Assembly: GCA_024635555.1 (NCBI GenBank) | Contig: JAGXIO010000230.1 | Location: 1-64,000, forward strand | Direction: 5' to 3' | From: Saccharicrinis sp. | GTDB taxonomy: Bacteria; Bacteroidota; Bacteroidia; Bacteroidales; Marinilabiliaceae | DNA length: 64,000 bases | Part shown: positions 27,454 through 36,504 of the stretch, piece by piece | How positions within the stretch are numbered: position 1 is the stretch's first letter | Layout: each line of letters opens with the position of its first letter | The notes under the pieces: model-generated | Told to the model about the DNA's origin: nothing | Database searches by the model: none | The model's input: the letters and a program-made list of their open reading frames with translations, nothing else | Program-made: the position numbers and the translations under genes

Positions 27454-28500
27454 TCAATTTGCCGACACCACTATATAAACCGGTAAGTGGTCACTATAGC
27501 CGTTCAGGTAATCTTTCCCTCCGTACGTGCGTAATAAGTAATCTTTGTATTTACCTTCCTGCTGTATTAAATATGGTTTGTTATAGATATAAGCCGAATC
27601 GTAACTATACCCATCTTTTCCTCGCAACCATCCTTGCGACAGTACCATCTGATCAAATAAATTCCAAGTACCTCTATAATACAAAGTTCCTTTTTTGTTA
27701 CTAAAATTGATAGCCAAGGGGTTGAACAGATCATTTTTTTTGAGTTGATCCCGGTTTCCATGAGCACTTAAATGTACAACAACTGACTCATCTGTAGGAT
27801 CGTCGTTTAAATCGCCCATGGTAATAATTTTGGCATTTTTATCAATGCTTAAAAGGGAGTCGATAATATGACGGTTTAATAAAGCTGCTGCCTTACGGAA
27901 AGGTTTACTAGAATCTCCTCCTCCATATCGGCTTGGCCAATGATTTACGATAACATGTATTTTATCACCCCCAAGAAGCCCCGAAACAAGCAATTGGTCC
28001 CGAGTAAACACTCTCTTTCCTGAGTCTGAATCTTGAACTAAAAGAGGGTAAGCATGCGTTTGTTGCAGCACAAAAACACTCGGCTTATATAAAAGTGCCA
28101 CGTCAATACCTCTTTTATCGGGCGAATCAACATGAACAATATTGTACTCTTCGTTTTTAAGGCTTTCTGTTTTAATTAGATCCTCAAGCACATGGCGGTT
28201 TTCCATTTCGCACATACCTATCAAACTGGGTCCAGCCATACCTTGATCCGAACCTATATCAGCTATCACCTTGGCCATGTTATTTAATTTATTCTCATAT
28301 CTTTCGCTAGTCCACACCTTTGATCCTGTGGGTGTAAACTCACCGTCGCTGACACCTGGATCGTTAATCGTATCGAACAAATTTTCGAGATTATAAAAAG
28401 CTATCACGTGAGAGCCCTGAACTTGCCCTTTGCTGTCCAACGAGCTTTTACATGCCACTAGACTTATACTAGCAACTAGAACTATTAGCAACTTCTTCAT
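27454..28500 (-). CDS. Endonuclease/exonuclease/phosphatase-family lipoprotein
   Basis: A 348-residue protein with a lipoprotein signal (SLVAC, Cys17). The EEP metal-dependent fold is supported by AFYNLENLFDT (conserved Asn and Glu region), GMCEMENR (catalytic Glu), VNHWPSRYGG (His), ITMGDLNDDPTDES (Asp/Asn) and the final GYSDHLPVYIVV (Asp-His). Members cleave phosphodiester bonds in nucleic acids, phospholipids or inositol phosphates; the substrate here is unknown. It is convergent with the btu operon. Confidence 0.92.
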   Translation of the reverse strand: MKKLLIVLVASISLVACKSSLDSKGQVQGSHVIAFYNLENLFDTINDPGVSDGEFTPTGSKVWTSERYENKLNNMAKVIADIGSDQGMAGPSLIGMCEMENRHVLEDLIKTESLKNEEYNIVHVDSPDKRGIDVALLYKPSVFVLQQTHAYPLLVQDSDSGKRVFTRDQLLVSGLLGGDKIHVIVNHWPSRYGGGDSSKPFRKAAALLNRHIIDSLLSIDKNAKIITMGDLNDDPTDESVVVHLSAHGNRDQLKKNDLFNPLAINFSNKKGTLYYRGTWNLFDQMVLSQGWLRGKDGYSYDSAYIYNKPYLIQQEGKYKDYLLRTYGGKDYLNGYSDHLPVYIVVSAN

Positions 28501-28640
28501 TTTAATATATCAATGAATTTTTCAAAACACAGTGCAATTTAAATATTTTTATTTGGGATTTAGTTAAAAGTAGGCTGATATCTTGTCAATCATCTTTTTA
28601 ACTAAATGTTCATCGTCATGCGCTATACAATAGAATATTA

Positions 28641-29348
28641 TTAGATGGCATTTTTGTTAATAAATGATATTTCTTCAAATGAATCAGAAACTGCAAAAAT
28701 TTCATACCCATGACTATTTAATTTCTGAATAGCTTGTTTCGTTTTAAGTGTCCCATTTTCGAAAAATCTATCATGAAATTCAATTAGAATTTGAGTAATT
28801 GAAATTTTAGAGTTTAAAATATTTTCAATTACATCATATTCAGAACCTTCAATATCCATCTTCAATACGTCGATATGTTTATGATTTAATTCATTCATAA
28901 TATCTACTAACGATTTCATCTCAACACTGACTTTCCTTGCTGTGTCTACATTTTTTGTATCAATTAAACTACCTGAAACATATTCGGGATTTTTTGGTAG
29001 AAAAAAATCCACAAATCCACTTTTACTACCAATCCCAAATTCATAAAAAAGAAATTTTTCATTTGTCTTTTGGCTTTTTACCCAATTTATAGATTTTGGA
29101 GTTGGGTCAAAACCAAAAACCTGACAACCATGGTTTTTAATAATTGCAGTATCAAAAGATATATCTTCACCTATTCCAAAAGAATAGATTACAGATTTTT
29201 CATCCAATAAATCAGGACAAATGTAAAAACCTCCATATGTATTGCCATACCAGTTATGCTTACAGCTTTTAGTTATTTTTAAATGTTCTACTTTACCTGT
29301 TACTTTCAGTATAATTTTTTTTATTCTTGCTTTGACTGCTAGCTTCAT
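28641..29348 (-). CDS. FkbM-family SAM-dependent methyltransferase
   Basis: The 235-residue protein has a Rossmann-type core with VIYSFGIGEDISFD (SAM loop), VFGFDPTPKSINW and the FkbM hallmark DVLKMDIEGSEYDVIEN in the second half. FkbM enzymes O-methylate sugars or polyketides and are often found in surface-polysaccharide loci. No glycosyltransferases are nearby. The gene is visibly more AT-rich than its neighbours and stands alone between unrelated genes, consistent with horizontal arrival (inference). Confidence 0.88.
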   Translation of the reverse strand: MKLAVKARIKKIILKVTGKVEHLKITKSCKHNWYGNTYGGFYICPDLLDEKSVIYSFGIGEDISFDTAIIKNHGCQVFGFDPTPKSINWVKSQKTNEKFLFYEFGIGSKSGFVDFFLPKNPEYVSGSLIDTKNVDTARKVSVEMKSLVDIMNELNHKHIDVLKMDIEGSEYDVIENILNSKISITQILIEFHDRFFENGTLKTKQAIQKLNSHGYEIFAVSDSFEEISFINKNAI

Positions 29349-29542
29349 TTAAATATATGTTTTATTGTTAAAAACCTTATAAAACAAGTTTATATCAAAG
29401 TGCTATTAAGCACACCATGTAGGCGAATAGTTTGATAAAAGAGAAATCCCGATACAAAAGTTTTTATTCATTGGGGAACAACTTCGATTTGCAGGCTACA
29501 AAAATACAGAAAGCCAGACAACCCACTTCCATACATTATAAC
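29349..29542. other. AT-rich gap upstream of the FkbM gene
   Basis: No gene seen; no convincing promoter match for the minus strand. Confidence 0.4.
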
Positions 29543-29914
29543 CTAAGCACCAATAGCCACAACAATATCACTTACGCGCTCTAAATGTAGCTGAAGTAGT
29601 TTTTCGTTTTTCCTGCGTAGTTCCAAATGATCCAAAAAATAATCGTGCGTTTCGGTAATGGGAAAGTCTTTGTTATAAAATGTCAGTTCCTGCTCCTTGG
29701 TTTTTATCCTGCTTTTGAGTTTCACCAATGCTTCCTTGTGCTCCTCAAGAGCCAGTAATTCAACCGCATTAAGCGATTTGTATTTCTCATCCTCAGGCAA
29801 GTTCGTGTTCCTGTTCATAATAAGGTCCACCTCACTCGAAAAAAGGTCCAAACGCTTTTTCCATATCTTATACTCAAACTCTAAATCAATAAGTTGAATC
29901 ACTCCGTTTTTCAT
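29543..29914 (-). CDS. Small coiled-coil protein in the nadC operon
   Basis: A 123-residue, charged, almost wholly helical protein with heptad-like segments (KEALVKLKSRIKTKEQEL and LRRKNEKLLQLHLERV). No signal peptide or transmembrane helix. I do not recognise a family. It starts 10 bp after the nadC stop, so it is likely co-transcribed with DUF4783 and nadC. Confidence 0.7.
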   Translation of the reverse strand: MKNGVIQLIDLEFEYKIWKKRLDLFSSEVDLIMNRNTNLPEDEKYKSLNAVELLALEEHKEALVKLKSRIKTKEQELTFYNKDFPITETHDYFLDHLELRRKNEKLLQLHLERVSDIVVAIGA

Positions 29915-29924
29915 TAGATAAAAT

Positions 29925-30770
29925 TTATAATGCTTTTAAACTTAAATCCAAGCTTTTTATATGATGCGTTAAAGCACCTACCGAAATATAATCTACCCCA
30001 CATTCGGCATAATCTCTCAGGGTATCTAAAGTTATTCCACCCGACGATTCAGTCTCAAAACGACCGTTTATAAGTTCTACGGCTTTGCGTGTGTTGACAG
30101 GTGTAAAATTATCAAGCATTATTCTGTGAATCCCCCCCACTTTTAATACCTCGTCCAACTCCTTAAAGTCGCGTACCTCTACCTCTATTTTAAGATTTTT
30201 GTTTTTTTCTTTCAGATATTGATGCACTTTGGTTACTGCTTTGCTAATTCCCCCGGCAAAATCAATATGGTTATCTTTGAGCATAATCATATCGTACAGT
30301 CCCATTCTATGGTTCACTCCCCCACCCATTTTTACAGCTAACTTTTCAATTTCTCGGAGGCCAGGTGTTGTTTTACGCGTATCCAATATGCGCGTATGCA
30401 GACCTTCCAGCTTTTTTATATAAACATTTGTTTGGGTGGCTATTCCACTCATACGCTGCATAATGTTTAAAACCAGTCGTTCGGCTTTTAGTAAGCTTAG
30501 CACCTTGCCTTCAACAACAAAGGCCACATCGCCAGGTTTCACGGTGGTACCGTCGGCTATAAAAACCTCCATTATTATTTCGGGGTCAAATCTTTCAAAA
30601 ACTTTTTTTGCTATCTCTACGCCGGCTATTATCCCGACTTCCTTTACCAGCAAGTGTACCTTTCCAATAGCATCTGCGGGTATGCACGCCTGAGAGGAAT
30701 GATCACCATCACCAATATCTTCATGGATAGCACTATCTATAACACAATTGAGTACTTCTTCGCTAATCAT
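29925..30770 (-). CDS. nadC: Nicotinate-nucleotide pyrophosphorylase (carboxylating)
   Basis: Condenses quinolinate with PRPP to nicotinate mononucleotide in NAD synthesis. The 281 residues contain the family motifs: DHSSQACIP near the N-terminus, NIMQRMSGIATQT, DTRKTTPGLREIEK (phosphoribosyl binding), GGVNHRMGLYDMIMLKDNHI, and the C-terminal barrel segment IEVEVRDFKEL...IMLDNF...SGGITLD. Length is normal. Its start overlaps the end of the DUF4783 gene by 8 bp, implying translational coupling. nadA and nadB are not in the window. Confidence 0.96.
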   Translation of the reverse strand: MISEEVLNCVIDSAIHEDIGDGDHSSQACIPADAIGKVHLLVKEVGIIAGVEIAKKVFERFDPEIIMEVFIADGTTVKPGDVAFVVEGKVLSLLKAERLVLNIMQRMSGIATQTNVYIKKLEGLHTRILDTRKTTPGLREIEKLAVKMGGGVNHRMGLYDMIMLKDNHIDFAGGISKAVTKVHQYLKEKNKNLKIEVEVRDFKELDEVLKVGGIHRIMLDNFTPVNTRKAVELINGRFETESSGGITLDTLRDYAECGVDYISVGALTHHIKSLDLSLKAL

Positions 30771-31170
30771 TCTGTTCTTCTATTCTTAATTGATGAATAT
30801 AAGTTTTCGCGTCCGTATTTTTAGTCAAAAAATAAAAACGATAGGTCATAGATGCCGTTTGGTATTTTCCAATGGCAAACGACGAGTTTTCGCGCTCTCC
30901 TTGATGAATAATACTAAAGCTGACAACCGGGTTATTTTTAAAAAACTCGTGAAGTACCAACTTTGCTTGTACATCACTAAACACTCCGGATTTTTGAGGG
31001 AGCACTAACTCAATTTTACTGCTAAAATATTCCGATAGCTCATCGGCATCAGCATTTCTGGTTGCCCTGACAATGTCATCCGGAAACTGAGCACTGCTGT
31101 TTACCAACATGGTAAATAGCAAAGTTACAATTAAGATCCCTCTAAGGTGTACAAATTTCTGCATATTCAT
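30763..31170 (-). CDS. DUF4783 secreted protein
   Basis: A 135-residue protein with a signal peptide (hydrophobic 10-27, ending NSSAQ) and an NTF2-like/DUF4783 body (DADELSEYFSSKIELVLPQKSG, AKLVLHEFFKNNPV, FAIGKYQT, YRFYFLTKN). A small periplasmic protein of unknown function common in Bacteroidota. The 8-bp overlap with nadC is probably operon economy rather than functional linkage. Confidence 0.85.
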   Translation of the reverse strand: MNMQKFVHLRGILIVTLLFTMLVNSSAQFPDDIVRATRNADADELSEYFSSKIELVLPQKSGVFSDVQAKLVLHEFFKNNPVVSFSIIHQGERENSSFAIGKYQTASMTYRFYFLTKNTDAKTYIHQLRIEEQND

Positions 31171-31190
31171 TTGTTTAACATTTGGTTCAA

Positions 31191-31225
31191 CAAAAATAAA
31201 CTATTACAAATATCAATCCATCAAA
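31191..31225 (-). promoter_or_regulatory. Candidate promoter of the DUF4783-nadC operon
   Basis: On the minus strand TTTG (31225-31222), 23-nt spacer, TATTTTTG (31198-31191). Both boxes match the Bacteroidota consensus at the long end of the spacing range. It lies 20 bp ahead of the start codon. Confidence 0.5.
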
Positions 31226-31287
31226 TCCAGTTGATTTTGTACTTTTATTTCATCTCATTATAATTTTAAATTTCAATTGCATTCGAT

Positions 31288-31342
31288 GGAACTCGCCAAT
31301 AATGACCTCCCCTGTGTGTGAAGTATTCTCATGGCTCGTTTC
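31288..31342 (-). repeat. Single copy of the GAAACGAGCC...GGCGAGTTCC dispersed repeat
   Basis: On the minus strand this reads GAAACGAGCCATGAGAAT, CTTCACACACAGGGG, then TATTGGCGAGTTCC. It is the short, insertion-free form of the family found in tandem at 10356-10684. It lies between divergent genes. Confidence 0.75.
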
Positions 31343-31417
31343 TTAAAATCTTAACCCAAAGAATTCACATTTTTGTAAAAATATGAATAGTTCAGACTAA
31401 AACATATCTTTATACGC

Positions 31418-31891
31418 ATGAAAATAATAATAGTTGTAATCGGTAAAACCGACGAGGCTTACCTAAATACTGGAATTGCTAAGTACCTTGATCGCATAAA
31501 GCATTATATACCGCTCGAAATGAAGGTTATACCTGATTTAAAAAACACAAAAAGCTTATCTGAAGAGCAACAAAAAAATAAGGAGGGAGAACTTATTTTG
31601 CAGCAAATACAGCCCACCGATAAGCTTGTTCTTTTGGATGAAGAGGGAAAAGTATTTTCATCGAGAGCTTTTGCCAGTTTTATGGAGCAAAAATTGTTGC
31701 TTGGCATTAAAAGGTTGGTGTTTGTTATCGGGGGTCCTTATGGTTTTTCGGAAGATGTGTACAAACGTGCCACAGCCAAGGTATCTTTGTCCAAAATGAC
31801 CTTTTCGCACCAAATGGTACGTTTAATATTTGCCGAACAATTATACAGGAGTATGACTATTTTAAAGAACCAGCCTTATCATCACGACTGA
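31418..31891 (+). CDS. rlmH: 23S rRNA (pseudouridine1915-N3)-methyltransferase
   Basis: Methylates pseudouridine 1915 in helix 69 of the ribosome using SAM. The 157-residue SPOUT protein ends with the diagnostic trefoil-knot region: FVIGGPYGFSEDVYKRA, then KMTFSHQMVRLIFAEQLYRS and the terminal NQPYHHD, with the conserved His-Tyr tail. Length and motifs are fully normal. Confidence 0.97.
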   Translation: MKIIIVVIGKTDEAYLNTGIAKYLDRIKHYIPLEMKVIPDLKNTKSLSEEQQKNKEGELILQQIQPTDKLVLLDEEGKVFSSRAFASFMEQKLLLGIKRLVFVIGGPYGFSEDVYKRATAKVSLSKMTFSHQMVRLIFAEQLYRSMTILKNQPYHHD

Positions 31892-32050
31892 AGGCATGGA
31901 GCTTGGAGCTTGGGGCATGGAGCTTGGGGCATAGGGCTTGGGGCTTGGGGCGTAAAACGTACAGCGTATAATGTAGAGCGGAGAGCGTAAAGGATAGAGC
32001 ATACAACACAATGAATAGAGTGTGGTGCAAAAAAGGTATGGAGCGCATAG
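31892..32050 (+). repeat. Purine-rich short-word repetitive spacer
   Basis: Starting immediately after rlmH, the plus strand alternates variants of GGAGCTTGGGGCATGGAGC and GGGGCGTAAAACGTACAGC, decaying toward 32050. Open frames across it are artefacts. Related tracts at 4270-4460 and 35779-35880. Confidence 0.75.
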
Positions 32051-32091
32051 ATTTGAATAAGGTTTAATATAGCACAAGCTGAACTATTAAA

Positions 32092-35000
32092 ATGCAAAAG
32101 ATTAAAAACAAATTTTCATTCAGTTGGCAACACCTGCTTTTTTTCGTTTCGGTATTGCTGGCTTCCTTATTTTCGTGGGCCTATTACAATTACAACCATC
32201 ACTCGTTTAATGCACTCCGATTTGAGAATGCACTCCAGCAAAAAAGCAAACAAGCGGATGCCTTTGCCTATAACTTCACCCAAAAATTAAGGCCTAACCA
32301 AGAGTGGTTTGCCGTTGACTCTACCGAAGCCAGCAAGCCACAGGGCGTTGACCTTTTGGTTTATAAAAATGACTCGTTATGCGCATGGACCAGTGAAATA
32401 TTGCCGTTTGAAAATGAAAGCATGTCATTATTAAGCCGAAGGGTGGCTAAACTACTCAACACTTGGTACATTATAAAAAGAATTCCGCACGATGACTGGG
32501 ATATATTTACCTTGGTGAGCATAAAAACAGAATATCCTTACAATAATGATTTTTTGACCGATACCTACGATGTATCGCTGCCTTTGATGATATGCCAGGA
32601 AGTGAACACCGACAAAAATTCCATGGGGTTCAAGATGAAGGATGCAGATGGCAATTACCTTTTTACAGCACAAAAATGCGACACCCCAAATCCACTCTAC
32701 GCCAACTGGGCTGTATTTTTCATTTTCGTAGCCATCCTACTTTATTTGCAACTAATTGTACACACCATTAAAAAACAGCACACCCGTTTAAATAACAACT
32801 TGGTGTTTTTTATAAGTGTAGCGGTATCAGCAGGTTTTTACTATGTTCATGTAAGCTTCTTTTTCCCAAAAATATTATTTGTCACCAAACTATTTTCATC
32901 TTTGTATTTTGGTGCTTCGGACTTTTTCCCTAACATGGGGAGCATGCTTATTTTTGCCCTTCTGGTATTTGGCCAATCCTTTGTGTTTTATAAGTATGTA
33001 AAAACGCCCAACTTTGTTCAACAACTACCCTCATCACAGATAAAAAAAATTGCAATAGTTGCCATCTCCGTGTTGAGTGCATTTTTGTTTTGGCATATCC
33101 AAAATAACATGGTTACCCTTTTGGTTTCTCACTCCGTTTCGGCACCTATTTTTTTTAAAATCACCGATATACAAGCAACAGATGTGGTTCGTTTATTTAT
33201 AATTAGCTTACTATGGCTGGCCGCTGTGTTGGTTTTGGAAAAAACAGTAAAGATATTTTTACCCCAGCTAAGCAAAAAACAACTTACATGGATTGTGGCC
33301 GCTTGCATGTTACTTGTTGCCATGTTCAGTTTTAACGTTCTGTATATTTTGTCGGTAATAGCCTTTTTGGTTTTAACCATTATGCTTATTTGGGTGGCAC
33401 GGCGCAAACGCCATCATGCCTATAATACTTTTATCTGGTTTGTTTTTGTATTTGCCCTGTATGCCATTTATACTTTTTACTATAACAACGTGCACAACGA
33501 GCAGATGGAGCGCAAACTGCTAATTGAAAACCTATCGTTTAAATTATTGCAAGAGGAAGACCCCTTAACGGAGCTATTACTTAAGGGGGTTGAGGATTTA
33601 ATCAGAACCGATTCGGTTGTGGTACACGAACTTGGAAAGATAAATTGTAATTCGGCGAAGCTTGAAAAATACATAGAGAAAAAATATTTGTTACGTTACC
33701 TTAAACGATATGATTTGCAAGTAATACCATGTTGGCCCGGTAGCGACTTAAAATTAAGTGGTGACGACAACGTGTACGAATGCTACGCTTATTTTAATCG
33801 CTTGTTGGCCGAAAACGGCACACAAGTATTGGGAAGCAAGCATTTTTATTTTTTGGAGAATCAAACGGGACAGGTGACTTATTTTGGTGTTTTTAAGATA
33901 AACGAGGGCATCCCAAAAAAGGAAACGTGCATGTACTTAGAATTAGTTTCAAAACCTTTTTTTGAGGGACCGGGCTATCCGGAACTGTTGCTTTCGGAAC
34001 GGGAATCGAAACTGCGTGAGCCCCTAGTCAATTATTCGTACGGCAAATATGTAGATGGTATTTTAGCCCGGCAAACCGGAGAATTCCCTTACCCCATCCA
34101 TTTAGAGCGAATAACCAGCATCCAAAATGATTTCGAAAATTACATTTTAGAGGATTTTTCGCACATGACTTTTCATCCTTCGGAGAATGTATGTTTGGTG
34201 TTATCACTGCCCGTAGTAGGGCCTTCCATGATACTGGTGGCCTTTTCCATATTCTTTATCTCCTTTTTTATTTTTGGCGCACTACTAATTCTATCCATGC
34301 GAGTACGCAGAGAGCGTTTTATGTATATTTTTTCCGTGCAGGAACGTATACAAATTGCCTTTATTGGTTTGATGCTGGCTTTGCTTATTGTTATTGCAGG
34401 CGGGTCGATATGGCAAACCATACATAGGTTTGAGATTAAGAATAACCAAATACTTTCGGAAAAAACCCGCTCGGTACTTTTAGAACTGGAGCATAAAATT
34501 GGGGGCGAAGAAACCCTTTCCCCTGACATGCTGGAGTACCTGACCGATTTATTGAAAAAGTTTTCGAATGTTTTTTACACCGATATAAACCTGTATGATA
34601 TGCAAGGTCGGCTGTTGGCAACGTCGCGTCCGGAGCTTTTCGACCGTGGACTCTCAGGTCATTTGATGAATTCACGAGGCTTTATTGAATTGAGCCAAAA
34701 AGGGGAATTGGAATTTATTCATCGTGAATCTATTGGCGAACTTAAATACCTATCGGCGTATATGCCATTCTATAATGTAAACAATAAATTGCTGGCCTAC
34801 CTAAACATGCCCTATTTTGTAGGCACCAGCGAACTTCGCGAAGAAATTTCGTCGTTAGTAATGGCTATTGTTAATTTCTATCTGATATTTTTGATCGTGG
34901 TTATAGGCTTAACGGTGGTTATATCGCGTCGCATAACCCATCCACTTTTGGTAGTGCAAAGTAAATTGAGCGAGCTTAAGCTGGGTGGCAGCAACGAAAA

Positions 35001-35778
35001 AATTACTTACCGCGGAAACGATGAGATAGGACAGTTGGTGGAGCAGTACAACCGCATGGTGGACGAGCTGTCGGCAAGTGCGGAAAAGCTGGCTAAATCG
35101 GAACGCGAATCAGCTTGGCGCGAGATGGCCCGGCAGATAGCCCACGAAATTAAAAATCCGCTTACCCCCATGAAACTAAGTATTCAGTATCTCGAGTTGT
35201 CGCGGAAAAATAAGGATGCCGATTTCGACGATAAACTAAAAAAGGTGTCCTCTACTCTGATCGATCAAATAGACAAACTTTCGACCATCGCCTCGGAGTT
35301 TTCAAATTTTGCTACCATGCCCATTGCCAAACGAAAAAAGATGAACGTGATAGAAGCACTCAAACAATGCGTGATGCTTTACGATCGCTCCGAAGAGGCC
35401 GATGTGATCATAAGCGATAATGGCGATACAGCGTTTTTTATCAATGCCGATAGCGAACAAATGATAAGTGTATTTAACAATCTGCTGCAAAATGCCATTC
35501 AGGCTATCCCCACTACTCGCAAGGGGGTAATAAATGTGGCTATTGAACGCAGCGAAGACAATATTATCATAAAAATACAGGACAACGGTAAAGGTGTTTC
35601 GCCCGAGGCGCAAGAGAAACTTTACATCCCCAATTTCACCACCAAATCATCGGGCATGGGATTGGGATTGGCCATTGTTAAAAACATTGTTACGAACACC
35701 GAGGGTAAAATATGGTTTGAAACGCAAGAAAACATGGGAACTACTTTTTACGTGCAGTTTCCGGCTTATGTTGAGTGA
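32092..35778 (+). CDS. Very large NtrY-like membrane sensor histidine kinase
   Basis: The 1228-residue kinase has an N-terminal membrane helix (about 12-30) and a periplasmic segment (about 31-205). A cluster of helices follows (about 206-460). A second extracytoplasmic domain (about 465-700) leads to transmembrane helices near 705-735 and 755-775, then a third sensor segment (about 780-920) and a last helix pair (about 925-950). The cytoplasmic part has HAMP (about 945-1000), HisKA with His1018 in AHEIKNPLTPMKLSIQYL, and HATPase_c (NNLLQNAIQAI, DNGKGVSPEA, GMGLGLAIVKNI). The HEIKNPLTP signature is typical of NtrY/PleC-type nitrogen and stress sensors. No response regulator is adjacent. The regulator at 18690 is NtrC-type but has its own kinase. 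Confidence 0.9.
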   Translation: MQKIKNKFSFSWQHLLFFVSVLLASLFSWAYYNYNHHSFNALRFENALQQKSKQADAFAYNFTQKLRPNQEWFAVDSTEASKPQGVDLLVYKNDSLCAWTSEILPFENESMSLLSRRVAKLLNTWYIIKRIPHDDWDIFTLVSIKTEYPYNNDFLTDTYDVSLPLMICQEVNTDKNSMGFKMKDADGNYLFTAQKCDTPNPLYANWAVFFIFVAILLYLQLIVHTIKKQHTRLNNNLVFFISVAVSAGFYYVHVSFFFPKILFVTKLFSSLYFGASDFFPNMGSMLIFALLVFGQSFVFYKYVKTPNFVQQLPSSQIKKIAIVAISVLSAFLFWHIQNNMVTLLVSHSVSAPIFFKITDIQATDVVRLFIISLLWLAAVLVLEKTVKIFLPQLSKKQLTWIVAACMLLVAMFSFNVLYILSVIAFLVLTIMLIWVARRKRHHAYNTFIWFVFVFALYAIYTFYYNNVHNEQMERKLLIENLSFKLLQEEDPLTELLLKGVEDLIRTDSVVVHELGKINCNSAKLEKYIEKKYLLRYLKRYDLQVIPCWPGSDLKLSGDDNVYECYAYFNRLLAENGTQVLGSKHFYFLENQTGQVTYFGVFKINEGIPKKETCMYLELVSKPFFEGPGYPELLLSERESKLREPLVNYSYGKYVDGILARQTGEFPYPIHLERITSIQNDFENYILEDFSHMTFHPSENVCLVLSLPVVGPSMILVAFSIFFISFFIFGALLILSMRVRRERFMYIFSVQERIQIAFIGLMLALLIVIAGGSIWQTIHRFEIKNNQILSEKTRSVLLELEHKIGGEETLSPDMLEYLTDLLKKFSNVFYTDINLYDMQGRLLATSRPELFDRGLSGHLMNSRGFIELSQKGELEFIHRESIGELKYLSAYMPFYNVNNKLLAYLNMPYFVGTSELREEISSLVMAIVNFYLIFLIVVIGLTVVISRRITHPLLVVQSKLSELKLGGSNEKITYRGNDEIGQLVEQYNRMVDELSASAEKLAKSERESAWREMARQIAHEIKNPLTPMKLSIQYLELSRKNKDADFDDKLKKVSSTLIDQIDKLSTIASEFSNFATMPIAKRKKMNVIEALKQCVMLYDRSEEADVIISDNGDTAFFINADSEQMISVFNNLLQNAIQAIPTTRKGVINVAIERSEDNIIIKIQDNGKGVSPEAQEKLYIPNFTTKSSGMGLGLAIVKNIVTNTEGKIWFETQENMGTTFYVQFPAYVE

Positions 35779-35880
35779 GATGCGAAGAGCAAGGGGCGTG
35801 GAGCAAGGGGCGAAGAGCAGGGGGCGTGGAGCAGGGGGCATGGAGCAGGGGGCGGGGAGCAAGGAGAGGAAAGCATACAA
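35779..35880 (+). repeat. Purine-rich short-word repetitive spacer
   Basis: Begins at the stop of the NtrY-like gene. About 9- to 18-base words such as GGGGCGTGGAGCAAGGGGC and GAAGAGCAGGGGGC repeat with variation. Strong strand asymmetry (G/A on plus). Third member of the spacer class in this window. Confidence 0.75.
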
Positions 35881-35968
35881 CATGCAGCAAAACATAAGGA
35901 AACCCAAACTGCAATCGCATATCCTGTCCCGGGAAGAATAAACGGGGTCGCATACCTGTACTAAAACC

Positions 35969-36487
35969 TTAATATTCTGCCCGTCTAGCTTTCAACCGAA
36001 TAGCAGATTGGTGAACGATTATTTCAGATTTAAAAGGAACCGAATAATTATTTTCTGTTATCATCTCCAGAAATTCGTAATCCTTAAATAATCCACTCTT
36101 TACATTTTTTGCAATAATAATTTTATCAAGCCACTTAATAAATGCCTCACCTTTGTACCAACCGTACTTTGAATTCAACCTAGAAAAGCCACCAATAAAC
36201 ATATATTCTCCATCGTTAAATTTTTGGAATTTAGTATCAGAAATAATATCGAAAATCTCACTTGATGAATAACCGATAGAAACCATCAATGCAGTTATTG
36301 CTCCAGCAGAAGTGCCTCCAACTTTAACAATATCATCAATAATATTACATTTTTCTAATTCAGTTAGGACTCCAGAATATGCGATCCCTCTTATTCCTGC
36401 TCCTTCAAAAATAAGATTCTCATACTTTTGAGAATGTCCTAATTGTATTATTAGTACTAAAATAATGAGAGTTAAAATTCCTTTCAT
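35969..36487 (-). pseudogene. Truncated patatin-like phospholipase
   Basis: The 172-residue frame has a signal peptide (1-19) and the first half of a patatin domain. It shows the oxyanion loop GAGIRG (about 29-34) and nucleophile elbow GGTSAG with Ser near 60, then helices up to about 145. The second half, including the catalytic Asp of the DGG/DGA motif, is missing. The last about 22 residues (KSEIIVHQSAIRLKARRAEY) do not look like patatin and probably read into unrelated DNA. Intact relatives exceed 250 aa. With no catalytic Asp it should be inactive as a lipase. It is the last gene in the cassette-like row and AT-rich like its neighbours. Confidence 0.7.
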
Positions 36488-36504
36488 TTTAAATTTATTG
36501 GGTT

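Noticed and set aside
31889-32091. CRISPR array in the repetitive spacer
   Set aside because: Words vary in length and sequence, there are no unique spacers of constant size, and no cas genes are present.
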